DNA of 64,000 nt, taken from positions 1,029,035 through 1,093,034 of the forward strand of contig NZ_OX296583.1 in the NCBI RefSeq assembly GCF_946463545.1. The letters run 5' to 3'. Shown piece after piece: positions 9,275 through 17,863 of the stretch (positions are counted from its first letter, which is position 1; each line of letters begins with the position of its first letter). The notes under the pieces are model-generated. The model saw only the letters and a program-made list of their open reading frames with translations. It searched no databases and was not told the DNA's origin. Position numbers and translations under genes: made by a program. Origin of the DNA: Methanothermococcus thermolithotrophicus DSM 2095 (GTDB lineage Archaea; AGJL01; Methanococci; Methanococcales; Methanococcaceae).

Positions 9275-10102
9275 TTATTTCGTTTGAATCGTTATCTCTT
9301 CTAGTTCAATGTTTGATATTAATTCTTTGACAACTTCTCTACTTTTAACGGCATCTCTTATACTTTTTGATTCAAAGGATAAAACACCTTCGTATTTAAT
9401 ATCTTTCAAAGCATTTAAAACACTTAAGAAATCAATGTTTCCGTCACCTATTTTTAAATGTTCATCATCATTTCCATTGTTATCGTGCATGTGTACATGA
9501 ACAATACCTTGCCCTATATTGTTGAGCTCCTTAACAAATTCAGCAGGATTTCCTGCAGTATTTGCATGGCCAACATCAAGGGTTATTCCAAGGTATTTTG
9601 AGTCTATTTCTCTTACTATGTCTTTTAGTGCTTCGGGAGTTATTCCTAAAACACCCATATAGTTTGGCATGTTTTCCAAGCCAAGCATGACTTGGTAATC
9701 TTCTGCAACTCCAACTATGTCGTTTAATGAAGAAAAGTTATTATCTAAAATATCTTCAATATAACTTGACCACAGTGGAGGAATATATCCCGGATGTAGT
9801 GTAACAACTTTGGCATCAAGTTCAAATGCCCCTTCTATTGCCTCTACTATACTGCTGACTGTTAACCTTCTAACCCTATCGTTCATTGAGGCAGGATTCA
9901 GGTCAGAAAAAGGAGCATGTATTACAATATCAACATCATATATATATTTCAATTCCATAAGATATTTAGTGTTCTTTGGAGTTAGTTGGTGACTTCCCTC
10001 ACAGACTATCTCCCAGCAGTCAAATGAGTTTTCTGCAACTTTCTCCATAGATGATTGTAATGTTTCAGGTAAAAAAACTAGCGAAGATACTCCGAACTTC
10101 AT
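9275..10102 (-). CDS. AP-endonuclease/xylose-isomerase-like TIM-barrel protein
   Basis: The 275-residue protein belongs to the sugar phosphate isomerase/epimerase-like TIM-barrel superfamily. Metal-binding signatures are visible: VVTLHPGY, LGLENMP, LGITLDVGHANTAG, VHVHMHDNNG and a late GVLSFESKS glutamate. The start at MKFGVSSLVFLP follows GGTGATAAT. The family includes endonuclease IV-like and isomerase-like enzymes, and the substrate cannot be told from sequence. It lies directly upstream of fno on the same strand and may share its transcript. Fold assignment is firm; function is open. Confidence 0.85.
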   Translation of the reverse strand: MKFGVSSLVFLPETLQSSMEKVAENSFDCWEIVCEGSHQLTPKNTKYLMELKYIYDVDIVIHAPFSDLNPASMNDRVRRLTVSSIVEAIEGAFELDAKVVTLHPGYIPPLWSSYIEDILDNNFSSLNDIVGVAEDYQVMLGLENMPNYMGVLGITPEALKDIVREIDSKYLGITLDVGHANTAGNPAEFVKELNNIGQGIVHVHMHDNNGNDDEHLKIGDGNIDFLSVLNALKDIKYEGVLSFESKSIRDAVKSREVVKELISNIELEEITIQTK

Positions 10103-10215
10103 ATTATCACCTTTTTTGTTCAATCAATAATTCGTTGAACGACGCTTTAATATATTGCATTAAATATATGTATTAATTATTATTGGTGTTTTTATTAAAT
10201 AATGTAGGTGGTTAT

Positions 10216-10782
10216 TTGAAATTAACAACTCCAATTCCAAAGGAAACTATAAAAAAACTGAAAGTTGGAGATATAGTTTATTTGAATGGAACAATATATA
10301 CTGGTAGGGATGAAGCCCATTTAGAAGTGATAGAAGAAAAAAAGCCTCCAAAAGATTTAAAAGAATCTGTTATATATCATGCAGGACCTATAATGAGAAA
10401 AGAAGGTGATAAATGGAAATGCGTGGCAATAGGTCCTACAACTTCCGCAAGGATGAATGAAACAGAAGAAGATTTCATAAAAATAACGAATATCTCTGCA
10501 ATTGTTGGGAAAGGAGGAATGAAAAAAGAGCTCTTAGATGTATTTAAAGAGTACGGTGTAGTTTATCTTGCTGCCCCAGGTGGATGTGCCGCACTTCTGG
10601 CTAACTCAATAGTGGATGTAAAGGATGTTCACCATTTCGAGCTCGGGATGCCTGAAGCCATATGGGAACTTGAAGTTAAGGACTTTGGACCATTAATTGT
10701 TGCAATGGATACCCATGGAAACAGTATATACGATGAAGTTAACAAACATGTTTTTGAAAAACTGGATAGTTTGATAAAATAA
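10216..10782 (+). CDS. fumB: Fumarate hydratase class I, beta subunit
   Basis: The product is 188 residues if translation starts at the TTG at 10216, which has GGTGG upstream; the in-frame GTG at 10183 lacks a binding site. The sequence KLTTPIPKETIKKLKVGDIVYLNGTI and the later HAGPI, IGPTTSARM and APGGCAALLA motifs identify the C-terminal (beta) domain of the [4Fe-4S] fumarase/tartrate dehydratase family. In methanococci the two domains are separate genes and the alpha gene is not in this window. Its role is the fumarate-malate step of the incomplete reductive citrate pathway. It converges with rpsS. Confidence 0.92.
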   Translation: MKLTTPIPKETIKKLKVGDIVYLNGTIYTGRDEAHLEVIEEKKPPKDLKESVIYHAGPIMRKEGDKWKCVAIGPTTSARMNETEEDFIKITNISAIVGKGGMKKELLDVFKEYGVVYLAAPGGCAALLANSIVDVKDVHHFELGMPEAIWELEVKDFGPLIVAMDTHGNSIYDEVNKHVFEKLDSLIK

Positions 10783-10882
10783 TTTATAGTTGTTTTAATT
10801 TTATTTTTTTTAAATTAGTATTGATATATTAAAATATACGATTATAACTTTGTAAAAAATAAAAGATAAAGAGATAGGTTCC

Positions 10883-11362
10883 TTATTTGATTGGTACGAA
10901 CATGGAACCTCTTGTAGCACCCATACCTGGTGAACCGTGTTGTACAACCTGTCTGGTTGGTGCAAACTCTCCTAAGTATCTTCCAATAGCTTCTTCAACT
11001 ATTTTTACTTCTTTGAATTCTTTACCATTGTATATACCAAATGTTAAGCCTACCATGTCAGGTGTAATGACGAAGTCTCTACAGTGTGTTCTTATAACTC
11101 TTGGCTCTTTGCCTCTGTTTAGTAATCTTCTTGCCTTTTTAATTTTGATTACTAATTTTCTTTGTTTAGGGGTGATTCCCCTTAACATACTTCTTCTTAA
11201 TCTTGAAGGTAACAACTCGATAAACTTCTTAATAGGCATTTGTTGGAGCTCTTCTAAGGTGTAACCTCTGTATCTAAACTCCACTCTTCTTCTTGGCATA
11301 ACTTGTTTTTGTGTTTTTTTGGATTTTCTTCTCCTACCACCAACTTTTTTCTGCCTAGCCAT
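10883..11362 (-). CDS. rpsS: Ribosomal protein uS19
   Basis: The 159-residue archaeal-type S19 has a basic N-terminal extension ([19 protein letters not shown]) and the conserved C-terminal [18 protein letters not shown] region. The start follows GGTGAAAAAC; a frame four residues longer has no separate binding site. It binds the 16S rRNA head in the small subunit. It is the last gene of the L3-L4-L23-L2-S19 cluster. L22 and S3 do not follow, as is also the case in Methanocaldococcus, and the next gene (fumB) is convergent. Confidence 0.97.
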   Translation of the reverse strand: MARQKKVGGRRRKSKKTQKQVMPRRRVEFRYRGYTLEELQQMPIKKFIELLPSRLRRSMLRGITPKQRKLVIKIKKARRLLNRGKEPRVIRTHCRDFVITPDMVGLTFGIYNGKEFKEVKIVEEAIGRYLGEFAPTRQVVQHGSPGMGATRGSMFVPIK

Positions 11363-11403
11363 GTTTTTCACCAACTTATATTTTAAAAGAACTATTTATT
11401 GAT

Positions 11404-12129
11404 TTATCTCCTTGCTCCAGTTCTTCTTGCAGCAATGTGTCCAACTTTTCTACCTGGAGACGTTTTTCTTGAAACAGTTGTTGGTTTTCCGGTGTGTTGG
11501 TGTCTACCACCACCGAATGGGTGGTCTACCGCGTTCATTGCAACCCCTCTAACTTTTGGCCATACAACTGCCTTAGCTTTCATAGCGTGGTACTTCTTAC
11601 CAGCTTTGACGAATGGTTTTTCTTTTCTTCCACCGCCTGCAACTACCCCAATTGTGGATCTACACATTGGGTTTAAAACTTTCAGGTATCCTGAAGGTAA
11701 TTTTACGATAGTTTTTCCAACATCGTGTGCTATGATGTGGGCGTAGCATCCACCGGATCTTACTAATTTTCCACCATCGCCAGGAATTGTTTCAATGTTG
11801 TAAACTGGGATCCCTTCTGGTATTTCTCCCAATGGTAATACGTTACCTGGTTTTATTTCTGCACTTATACCACATTCTATTTCTTCTCCAACTTTCATAC
11901 CTTCAGGGACTAAAATTAATCTTTCTTCCCCATTTTTGAATCTTACCTTTGCTACAGGAGCACTTCTCCCTGGATCGTGCATAATGTCGATAATGGTTCC
12001 AACAACCTTATCTTTCTTTTCTAATTCGTCAAATTTTCTGTATTTTACTTCTCCTTTCCTTTTGTGGGTCGGGGATCTGTAGTTCGGACCTCCCTTACCT
12101 CTGTTTTGGGAAATCAAGTTTTTACCCAT
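11404..12129 (-). CDS. rplB: Ribosomal protein uL2
   Basis: The 241-residue L2 starts MGKNLISQNRGKGGPNYRSP and retains the conserved NAVDHPFGGGRHQHTG motif near the peptidyl transferase centre, including the essential histidine. The start follows GGGTGATAAG; the four residues upstream (MGDK) overlap that site. It lies 41 bp upstream of rpsS and 45 bp after the L23 gene in the ribosomal operon. Confidence 0.97.
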   Translation of the reverse strand: MGKNLISQNRGKGGPNYRSPTHKRKGEVKYRKFDELEKKDKVVGTIIDIMHDPGRSAPVAKVRFKNGEERLILVPEGMKVGEEIECGISAEIKPGNVLPLGEIPEGIPVYNIETIPGDGGKLVRSGGCYAHIIAHDVGKTIVKLPSGYLKVLNPMCRSTIGVVAGGGRKEKPFVKAGKKYHAMKAKAVVWPKVRGVAMNAVDHPFGGGRHQHTGKPTTVSRKTSPGRKVGHIAARRTGARR

Positions 12130-12174
12130 CTTATCACCCAATATTGGTTAATCCGATTTTCAAATTAAATCCAA

Positions 12175-12435
12175 TTAGTAGATTCCTAAGCTTGCAGCTA
12201 TTTCTCCTGCGTTGTATTCGTCTTTTAATTTTACGTAAGCTTTTTTCTGTCCTTTCATGGTTATTAACGTGTTTATGCTTTTAACTTCAGCATCAAATAA
12301 TTCTTTAATTGCATTTTTAATGTCTAATTTTGTTGCCTTTCTGTCAACGTAAAATACTAATTTATTTTCTTCTTCAATTATTTTCATTGTTTTTTCGCTG
12401 ACTATCGGCATCTTAATAATCCCAAAGGCATCCAT
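12175..12435 (-). CDS. rplW: Ribosomal protein uL23
   Basis: The 86-residue protein starts [20 protein letters not shown], a typical archaeal L23 beginning with the conserved P-x-V-(S/T)-E-K segment. The ribosome binding site is GAGGTGATGGC. L23 lies at the exit tunnel and contacts SRP54, whose gene is also in this window. Its position between L4 and L2 is conserved. Confidence 0.97.
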   Translation of the reverse strand: MDAFGIIKMPIVSEKTMKIIEEENKLVFYVDRKATKLDIKNAIKELFDAEVKSINTLITMKGQKKAYVKLKDEYNAGEIAASLGIY

Positions 12436-12460
12436 GCCATCACCTCAACTTAGAGATAAA

Positions 12461-13219
12461 TTAAAATCTATCGTTTAATTTTTCAACAGCCTTTTCGGTC
12501 CAGAGTGTTAATCTTCCAGCTACTGTACCTGGTGCAATGTGCATAACTCCTAAATCATCTGCTGTTATTACATCTACGCCTGGAAGGTTTCTTGAAGCGT
12601 TAATGGCTTCGCATAAGTCGCCAACTACAACTAAAACACTTTTTGGTTTTCTGTATCTTCTTCCCCTTAATTTTCCGATTCCAGCTCTAATTTTAATACC
12701 GTCTTTAGCTCTTTCAACGTCTTTGTCTAAACCAAGAGCTTTAAAGACTTCTAAAACTTCTTTTGTCTTTTTAAGAGCTTCGAATCCACCGTCAACTACC
12801 AATGGAACTGAAGGAACTTCATCTACAATATGCCCTCTAGCTTTTACTAACTCTAAGTTAGCTGAAGCAGCTATAGCACTCATTAAAGCTTTAATTCTTT
12901 CTTTCTTGTTTATTCTTTCGAACAATATCTTATCAACTTTTGGTGGGTGAGCTCTTCTTCCGCCAACAGCTTGAGGAACAAATGCACCTGCTCCTTGTGC
13001 AGTTCTTCTAACTCTTGCTCTTCCATGCCCTTTACCGATTGATTTTGCAGATGTTCTCTTTCCTGCCAAGTAATCTGTTCCTTTTGGTTGTAATCGAGCT
13101 GTCAGTGATGATATAACTGCTCTTTTAATTAAATCTGGTCTATATTCTGTTTCGAATACACTTGGTAATTCAATTTCAGCTTTTTCAGAACCATCTAAAT
13201 TATAAACTTTTGCTTTCAT
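12461..13219 (-). CDS. rpl4: Ribosomal protein uL4
   Basis: The 252-residue protein has the L4 family extended loop ([19 protein letters not shown]) that reaches into the exit tunnel, followed by the GGRRAHPPK segment. The start at [10 protein letters not shown] follows GGTGTTATTA; three residues upstream (MLL) fall inside the leader. It is the second gene of the L3-L4-L23-L2-S19 cluster, 37 bp after rpl3. In bacteria L4 can repress its own operon; whether that happens here is unknown. Confidence 0.97.
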   Translation of the reverse strand: MKAKVYNLDGSEKAEIELPSVFETEYRPDLIKRAVISSLTARLQPKGTDYLAGKRTSAKSIGKGHGRARVRRTAQGAGAFVPQAVGGRRAHPPKVDKILFERINKKERIKALMSAIAASANLELVKARGHIVDEVPSVPLVVDGGFEALKKTKEVLEVFKALGLDKDVERAKDGIKIRAGIGKLRGRRYRKPKSVLVVVGDLCEAINASRNLPGVDVITADDLGVMHIAPGTVAGRLTLWTEKAVEKLNDRF

Positions 13220-13256
13220 TAATAACACCCGCTCGTGTTTTTAATAAATGATATAT

Positions 13257-14261
13257 TTAATTTCCTTGTTTGGATTCGGTACTTAAGTATGTTATTTCTG
13301 GTAATCCAAACTTATCTTCTTTAGGTCTTACAGCCCCTCTTAATACTACTAATCTTTTTGCAGGACCTTGGACTGTTCCTTTAACTACAACATAGTTGTT
13401 TTTTATAACACCATAGTTTAAGAACCCGCCTTTTGGAGTTATTTCTTCTCCATTACTTCCGAATTTTAATATTCTCTTGTTGTATTCTGTTCTTTGATGG
13501 TATCCCATCTGACCAGCCAATGGAACTGTCCACATAACTCTTTTCGGTGTCCATGGACCTATGGATCCAGTATGTCTTCCTACACCTTTTCTTTGGTGTT
13601 TTCCAAACTGTATTTTTATGCCCCATCTTTTAACAGGTCCTTGGAATCCTTTACCTTTTGTAATTGCTAGAGTATCTACAAATTCACCTTCTGTAAATAC
13701 ATCGTTAATTGAGAGTGTTTTACCGAGAATTTCTTTAGCGTAATTTAATTTTTCGCTAACGTTGTTTCCTCCGATTCTTATCTCAACTATCTCTGGTTTT
13801 TTCTTAGGTAAGCATGTGTTTTTTGGATTTGTGTGTACTATTACTCTTACTTCTTCGATTTTGTCGACTAATTTGTCAAGTTCTTCAACTGTTTTTCTTT
13901 CTTCCTTTTTAGGTGTTGTTATTTTTCTGTTTAATTCTTTGTCTAATTCACTTGCCCATACTTCTGTTAATGTTTTTAATCCTTTTGTAGTCTTTTCATA
14001 AACCCTTATTCCAGCAACTGTAATGTCTGGAGCTTCCAATACAGTTACAGGTGTGAATACTTCCTGTTCTGCGTTTGGACTTTTTGGGTTGTTTTCTTTG
14101 AGTAATGCATGGGTTGTACCAGCTTTGTAAACTGGAAATGCTTGAAGTCTTACCTTTTCATCATTAGGCCAAGCTCTGATTTTTGGCACTGGTTTTTTTG
14201 CTCTCTTCCTAGGGCTAAAAGCCAAAGAACCTCTACGAGGTCTGTTTCTTTTCATACCCAT
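13257..14261 (-). CDS. rpl3: Ribosomal protein uL3
   Basis: The 334-residue protein is archaeal/eukaryal-type L3, with an N-terminal [19 protein letters not shown] segment and the conserved [22 protein letters not shown] and [18 protein letters not shown] motifs. The ATG follows GGAGGTTATAGT. It is the first gene of the ribosomal cluster, and the operon promoter should lie in the roughly 250 bp upstream. The gene is full length and undisturbed. Confidence 0.97.
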   Translation of the reverse strand: MGMKRNRPRRGSLAFSPRKRAKKPVPKIRAWPNDEKVRLQAFPVYKAGTTHALLKENNPKSPNAEQEVFTPVTVLEAPDITVAGIRVYEKTTKGLKTLTEVWASELDKELNRKITTPKKEERKTVEELDKLVDKIEEVRVIVHTNPKNTCLPKKKPEIVEIRIGGNNVSEKLNYAKEILGKTLSINDVFTEGEFVDTLAITKGKGFQGPVKRWGIKIQFGKHQRKGVGRHTGSIGPWTPKRVMWTVPLAGQMGYHQRTEYNKRILKFGSNGEEITPKGGFLNYGVIKNNYVVVKGTVQGPAKRLVVLRGAVRPKEDKFGLPEITYLSTESKQGN

Positions 14262-14515
14262 ACTATAACCTCCATCAATATTAAATGAACCTCTTACGTT
14301 TTTACCATATATACAGATTTATTTATAGAATAGGCTTAGTTTTTTAGGCAATATATTAAAAAAACAACAGTAACCTTTCTATGGCTGGCGCCTTTTCAGG
14401 TTCTTAACTGGGTGCCTTATTAATGTTACATACAGGGGTATATATAATTAACCATCCCTGCCACCCGCGCTTATAAAAGCAACATCAAATAAATTATTGA
14501 TTCCATATATATTTT
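14262..14515 (-). promoter_or_regulatory. Leader and promoter region of the L3 ribosomal operon
   Basis: This region upstream of rpl3 is more GC-rich than typical intergenic DNA here. Candidate TATA boxes on the minus strand are near 14439-14449 (TTATATATAC) and 14318-14328. A palindrome-rich segment around 14380-14425 contains GGCGCC and complementary GGC/GCC ends. An initiation site near 14415 would give a leader of about 150 nt able to fold. This is inference from spacing and composition. Confidence 0.35.
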
Positions 14516-14516
14516 T

Positions 14517-14712
14517 TGGTGATTGAACAAAAATCACTTCGTGATTTTGTAGCCCTTCCCGTTAGGGGTTTTAAAAACCGTAAGGTTTTTATAACGCTCA
14601 CTTCGGAGCTCCGATTGAATAAAACTGTAGGATTAAATGAAAACCCTTTGCGAGTTTTCATTGCTCAAAAACCTTCAGTTTGGTTTCGTAGCTCACCTTT
14701 ACTTTGCTCGGT
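14517..14712. repeat. Palindrome array 1
   Basis: This chain of short palindromes includes ACAAAAATCAC-TTC-GTGATTTTGT (14527-14550), TAAAAACC-GTAA-GGTTTTTA (14572-14591), TCGGAGCTCCGA (about 14603-14614) and ATGAAAAC...GTTTTCAT (14637-14661). The linker GATTGAAC before the first unit also occurs in arrays 2 and 4. The array ends against the ribosome binding site of the translin-like gene. Open frames across it are by-products of composition, not genes. Confidence 0.8.
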
Positions 14713-14718
14713 GATAAT

Positions 14719-15315
14719 ATGAATATGACAGATGATGATTATTTGGTTAAATATTTTGAAGAAAAGGATAAATTACGAGAAAACATTTTAAAACTCTCGA
14801 GAGAAATAGTTAAGGACTGTGCAATGTTGATAAGAAAGACACACAAGAATGAAAGTATAAACTTTGAAAGTGTTTTAAACAAACTTAAAGAGTTAAGCGA
14901 CCTTACTAAAAATCACGATGACTTTAAAAAGTATTTGGACACTCCTCAACAGGAATTCGTAGAAGCAAGAGTTTTTTACACCATAATCTCAGAAGATAAG
15001 CTCTTAAAATATTCAGATTTCGAAGGAATAAAAAAGGAAAGTTACATTTTAGGACTTTGCGATGTTGTAGGAGAATTGAGGAGAAGTATTTTAGATGCCA
15101 TTAAAAACGATGATAAAGAAAAGGCCGAGAAGTATTTTGGATATATGGAGAATATATATGATTTTATAATGAAATTTGATTATTATCATGTTATAGATGG
15201 TTTAAGGAGAAAACAGGATATTTCAAGAAGTTTGTTGGAGAGAACGCATGGCGATATCATCAACTTCATTGAAAACTTAAAACTGAGAAAAGAACTAAGC
15301 AAATTTAAAAAATAA
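14719..15315 (+). CDS. Translin family protein
   Basis: The 198-residue, largely helical protein carries the translin hallmark near its C-terminus, RRKQDISRSLLERTHGDIIN. Translins are ring-forming nucleic-acid-binding proteins; in eukaryotes translin with TRAX processes RNA, while archaeal members are less studied. The ATG at 14719 follows GGTGATAAT; a frame five codons longer has no binding site. Palindrome array 1 abuts the gene upstream, so its transcript may carry part of that array. The family assignment is good; the cellular role in archaea is not established. Confidence 0.85.
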   Translation: MNMTDDDYLVKYFEEKDKLRENILKLSREIVKDCAMLIRKTHKNESINFESVLNKLKELSDLTKNHDDFKKYLDTPQQEFVEARVFYTIISEDKLLKYSDFEGIKKESYILGLCDVVGELRRSILDAIKNDDKEKAEKYFGYMENIYDFIMKFDYYHVIDGLRRKQDISRSLLERTHGDIINFIENLKLRKELSKFKK

Positions 15316-15374
15316 ACTATGCTACACTATTTTTATTATTTTATTTTTTTATAAGTTGAAAATTTAAAAAAATC

Positions 15375-15560
15375 TAAATATACAAATCCAATTCTCTAAA
15401 ATAAAAAAGGTAGGGCAGCGGGGATTCAGGAACGCAACCTTTAGAAAAGGTTGCATCCAAAGGAATGCACCATTTCGCTTCGCTCAGTATCTTTTAGATT
15501 TCAGATATTTAAATATACAAATTTAATCTTCTAAAATAAAAAGTAGGGCAGCGGGGATTC
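15375..15560 (-). repeat. Duplicated tRNA-Ile 3' end bracketing a small insert
   Basis: A segment of about 52 bp at 15375-15427 is a near copy of 15510-15560: a shared AT-rich flank followed by TAGGGCAGCGGGGATTC, the 3' 17 nt of tRNA-Ile. The start-to-start distance of the tRNA pieces is 133 bp. The insert carries GCAACCTTTAGAAAAGGTTGC (15434-15454) and CGCTTCGCTCAG, both related to the palindrome arrays. The arrangement mirrors that at tRNA-Leu. Confidence 0.75.
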
Positions 15561-15618
15561 GAACCCCGGACCACTCGGTTATCAGCCGAGCACTCTAACC
15601 AGGCTGAGCCACTGCCCT
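15544..15618 (-). tRNA. tRNA-Ile (GAT)
   Basis: The 75-nt cloverleaf on the minus strand has acceptor AGGGCAG/CTGCCCT with discriminator A, anticodon arm CTCGG-CTGATAA-CCGAG giving anticodon GAT, and T arm CGGGG-TTCGAAT-CCCCG. No intron is present and CCA is not encoded. A truncated second copy of its 3' end lies downstream at 15411-15427. Confidence 0.96.
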
Positions 15619-15670
15619 AATGTTCAATTTTTCCAATCTTAGGAAAGCAAAATGAGATAAGGTATTTTAG

Positions 15671-15680
15671 TATATAAACT
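15671..15680 (-). promoter_or_regulatory. TATA box for tRNA-Ile
   Basis: The minus strand reads AGTTTATATA here, about 55 bp upstream of the mature tRNA-Ile 5' end. A TGC-type initiation site about 25 bp downstream fits the pattern at tRNA-Leu. Confidence 0.55.
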
Positions 15681-15784
15681 TTTCTATAATTTAAAGATTT
15701 AGATTTATGTTTTATAGTTATGTATTTTTGAATAGTTGGTGTATTTGTAAGTTCAAAAAGTTAAAGTATATGATATGAATATGG

Positions 15785-16603
15785 TTATAGATTTAATGCT
15801 TTAAGAGCTCTTGGAATTTGGTTGATTAATTCGTCAACTTGCGTTCTTGGAGTAGGATTTGATAACTCACCAAGGAGTCTATTTGCCTTGCACCCTAATA
15901 TGCAGGCCTCTTCTGTTTTATATCCATAATTTATAAGGGACGATATTATTCCGGTCAGTGTGTCCCCAGTACCTCCTATACATTCCATAGTTTCTATTTT
16001 TGGACTATTTATTGATTCCAATATTTTTCCATTCTTTACCACATAATCTGTTTCTCCCTTAACCACCATGTGTTCAGGCATATTATTTTTATATGCCATC
16101 TCTATTAGTTTAGGGACTTCTCTATCGTCCACCTCAGAGATAAATCCCCTAACATATGCAGGATGAGACGCCTTTTCATCGGCTAAAAAGGCAAGTTCTC
16201 CTACGTCTGGAAGAAACAAATGAAACTTATCGCCAATTCCTGCAGCTTTTGCGACATACATTCCCCCTGCATCAGCCACTATTTTTGGGGAGAAGTCTAT
16301 TTTTTTTATCTCCGAGACTTTGGGTTTTATATAATGGATTACCAACAAATCGCTCTCAGCTTTCCTCAGTTGTTCATATATCTTTAAACTTCCACTACCT
16401 TCCCCTACGTCTCCAGCAGTTATTACGGTTGGAAGATCTTCTCCAAAATATTCGTGGACCTTAATTGCAGCACCTATCAACGCTCCAGTGCCCATAGATA
16501 TGGGAAACTCTTTGTTATCAACTGAAATTTTATTACCTATGATTTTGGCTTTTCCTTTAACTAAACCCATGCCCTTTATGGGCATTGTTCCTGCTATCAT
16601 CAT
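15785..16603 (-). CDS. Ribokinase-fold protein, NAD(P)HX-dehydratase/carbohydrate-kinase-like
   Basis: The product is 272 residues from the ATG at 16603, preceded by GGTGTAAAT; the 14-residue longer frame has no binding site. The C-terminal CIGGTGDTLTGIISSLINYG (about residues 208-227) is the glycine-rich catalytic/anion-hole motif of the ribokinase superfamily, closest in appearance to ADP/ATP-dependent NAD(P)H-hydrate dehydratases. The epimerase domain found in many such proteins is absent. It could equally be a small-molecule kinase; the substrate is not evident. It is a single gene upstream of the DUF3343 gene on the same strand. Confidence 0.7.
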   Translation of the reverse strand: MMIAGTMPIKGMGLVKGKAKIIGNKISVDNKEFPISMGTGALIGAAIKVHEYFGEDLPTVITAGDVGEGSGSLKIYEQLRKAESDLLVIHYIKPKVSEIKKIDFSPKIVADAGGMYVAKAAGIGDKFHLFLPDVGELAFLADEKASHPAYVRGFISEVDDREVPKLIEMAYKNNMPEHMVVKGETDYVVKNGKILESINSPKIETMECIGGTGDTLTGIISSLINYGYKTEEACILGCKANRLLGELSNPTPRTQVDELINQIPRALKALNL

Positions 16604-16718
16604 ATTTACACCACTTATAGTCGTTTGACAAAATGAGTTGAACATTTAGAACATCTATTAGGAAATATCAGAAGTATCTACTGAATAATTTTGCTTGAAA
16701 ACCAAATCTAAACATATT

Positions 16719-17300
16719 TTATGAAGTACTTTCGTCAAACGACTGCATATTTTTGACTAATCTTTTAGCCTCTTCAAAGGCTTTATTTAATGTATAGGCA
16801 CATAAGGTATAGCCTAACTCTTTTGGGGTTTCTTCATCAGGTACTTCTAAAATATTTCTTCCCTTTAGCGTTAATGTAAGGTATGGAACATCGGGACATC
16901 CGCCACCAGATATATTTAAAATATTTCCTTTGTTGTCTATTGTTATTTTCATATTTCCGCATCTAACCATTAAACAGTCATCAATTTTTTTTGTTTTTAT
17001 CAGTTCAAGGGGTTTTAAAGAGTAATCGTTTAGGGATATAAATTTCAAAGGTTTTATGTTGTTTTTTTCCAGTTCTCTTTTAATTCCGGTCTCTTCCACT
17101 AAGTCGTATTCTACAGCTAAATCACATCCTTCCCTCAACTCTTGTGGGGGAGCTACAACTTTTACAGAGTATCCTTTTAAAACTTTCTCTGCGGTCATGG
17201 CATCTTTAACATTTTTAAAGATTATTATCCCGTGATGTCCATTTTCTTCATCGTCTGGTTTATCCTTTTTTAAAAAAGAAATGATTTTTTTTAATGACAT
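16719..17300 (-). CDS. DUF3343-containing protein, possible sulfur/selenium carrier
   Basis: The 193-residue protein has a segment (about 22-95: GIIIFKNVKDAMTAEKVLKG, VKVVAPPQELREGCDLAVEYD) that matches the DUF3343 fold, often found beside YeeE/YedE transporters. It has C129 (GGGCPDVPYLTL) in a distinctive second half. Two adjacent ATGs are possible; I took the second because GGTGA is too close to the first. It lies 71 bp downstream of two YeeE/YedE genes on the same strand, which suggests a joint role in uptake or handling of reduced sulfur or selenium. Function is inferred from association. Confidence 0.65.
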   Translation of the reverse strand: MSLKKIISFLKKDKPDDEENGHHGIIIFKNVKDAMTAEKVLKGYSVKVVAPPQELREGCDLAVEYDLVEETGIKRELEKNNIKPLKFISLNDYSLKPLELIKTKKIDDCLMVRCGNMKITIDNKGNILNISGGGCPDVPYLTLTLKGRNILEVPDEETPKELGYTLCAYTLNKAFEEAKRLVKNMQSFDESTS

Positions 17301-17370
17301 CATTTCACCAAAAATAGAAAATTGTTATTTAAAAATATAAAAAAAGATAGGAAAAACGAATTTAAATAAT

Positions 17371-17841
17371 TTATGCTAGTAACGATTTTACGAATGGAAG
17401 TACCCATTGATGGAATGCAACAGCTCCAACCAATAAACCTACAACATAAGCCATTGCACTTTTGTTACCTTCTGCAGCCATTACGTAGTTTCTAAATGGA
17501 CATCCTCCCTGTATAATTGAGAAGTATCCTACACCAATTCCCCCAATTACTGCAACTGCAAAGTGTGCTAAGAATCCGGCTTTACCTGCAGCATCTCCTG
17601 GGATTGCAGTTAATCCATTTGTTACAATCCATGGGAATTTTGGGAGCATTCCTAGAGCTGCGAATATTATTGAACCAACCAATGCACCGCCTATAAATCC
17701 TAAGAGACCTTTAATAAGCCATGTATCTTTAATCAAATAAAAGTCCCTCATTCCTCCGACAAAACATAATGCTGATCTTTGTCCAAGGTATCCTATAAGA
17801 ATTCCAAACAATAAAGTTCCTATTGAATGCAAGTATTCCAT
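17371..17841 (-). CDS. YeeE/YedE family membrane protein (copy A)
   Basis: The 156-residue protein has about four to five hydrophobic helices and the family motifs GQRSALCFVGGMRDFY and IQGGCPFRNYVMAAEGN, each with a conserved cysteine. YeeE/YedE proteins are half-size units for transport of sulfur species such as thiosulfate, and YedE is linked to selenium metabolism in some organisms. A second, different half-size copy lies 22 bp upstream in the same transcript, so the pair probably forms a heterodimer. The start has GGTGAAAGT. Confidence 0.85.
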   Translation of the reverse strand: MEYLHSIGTLLFGILIGYLGQRSALCFVGGMRDFYLIKDTWLIKGLLGFIGGALVGSIIFAALGMLPKFPWIVTNGLTAIPGDAAGKAGFLAHFAVAVIGGIGVGYFSIIQGGCPFRNYVMAAEGNKSAMAYVVGLLVGAVAFHQWVLPFVKSLLA

Positions 17842-17863
17842 ACTTTCACCATAGTTTTTTTAT

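Noticed and set aside
10887-13743. Open frames antisense to the ribosomal genes
   Set aside because: They are shadows of highly biased coding sequence on the other strand and have no binding sites.
15411-15427. Second tRNA-Ile gene
   Set aside because: Only the 3' 17 nt are present; there is no anticodon arm or acceptor 5' strand.
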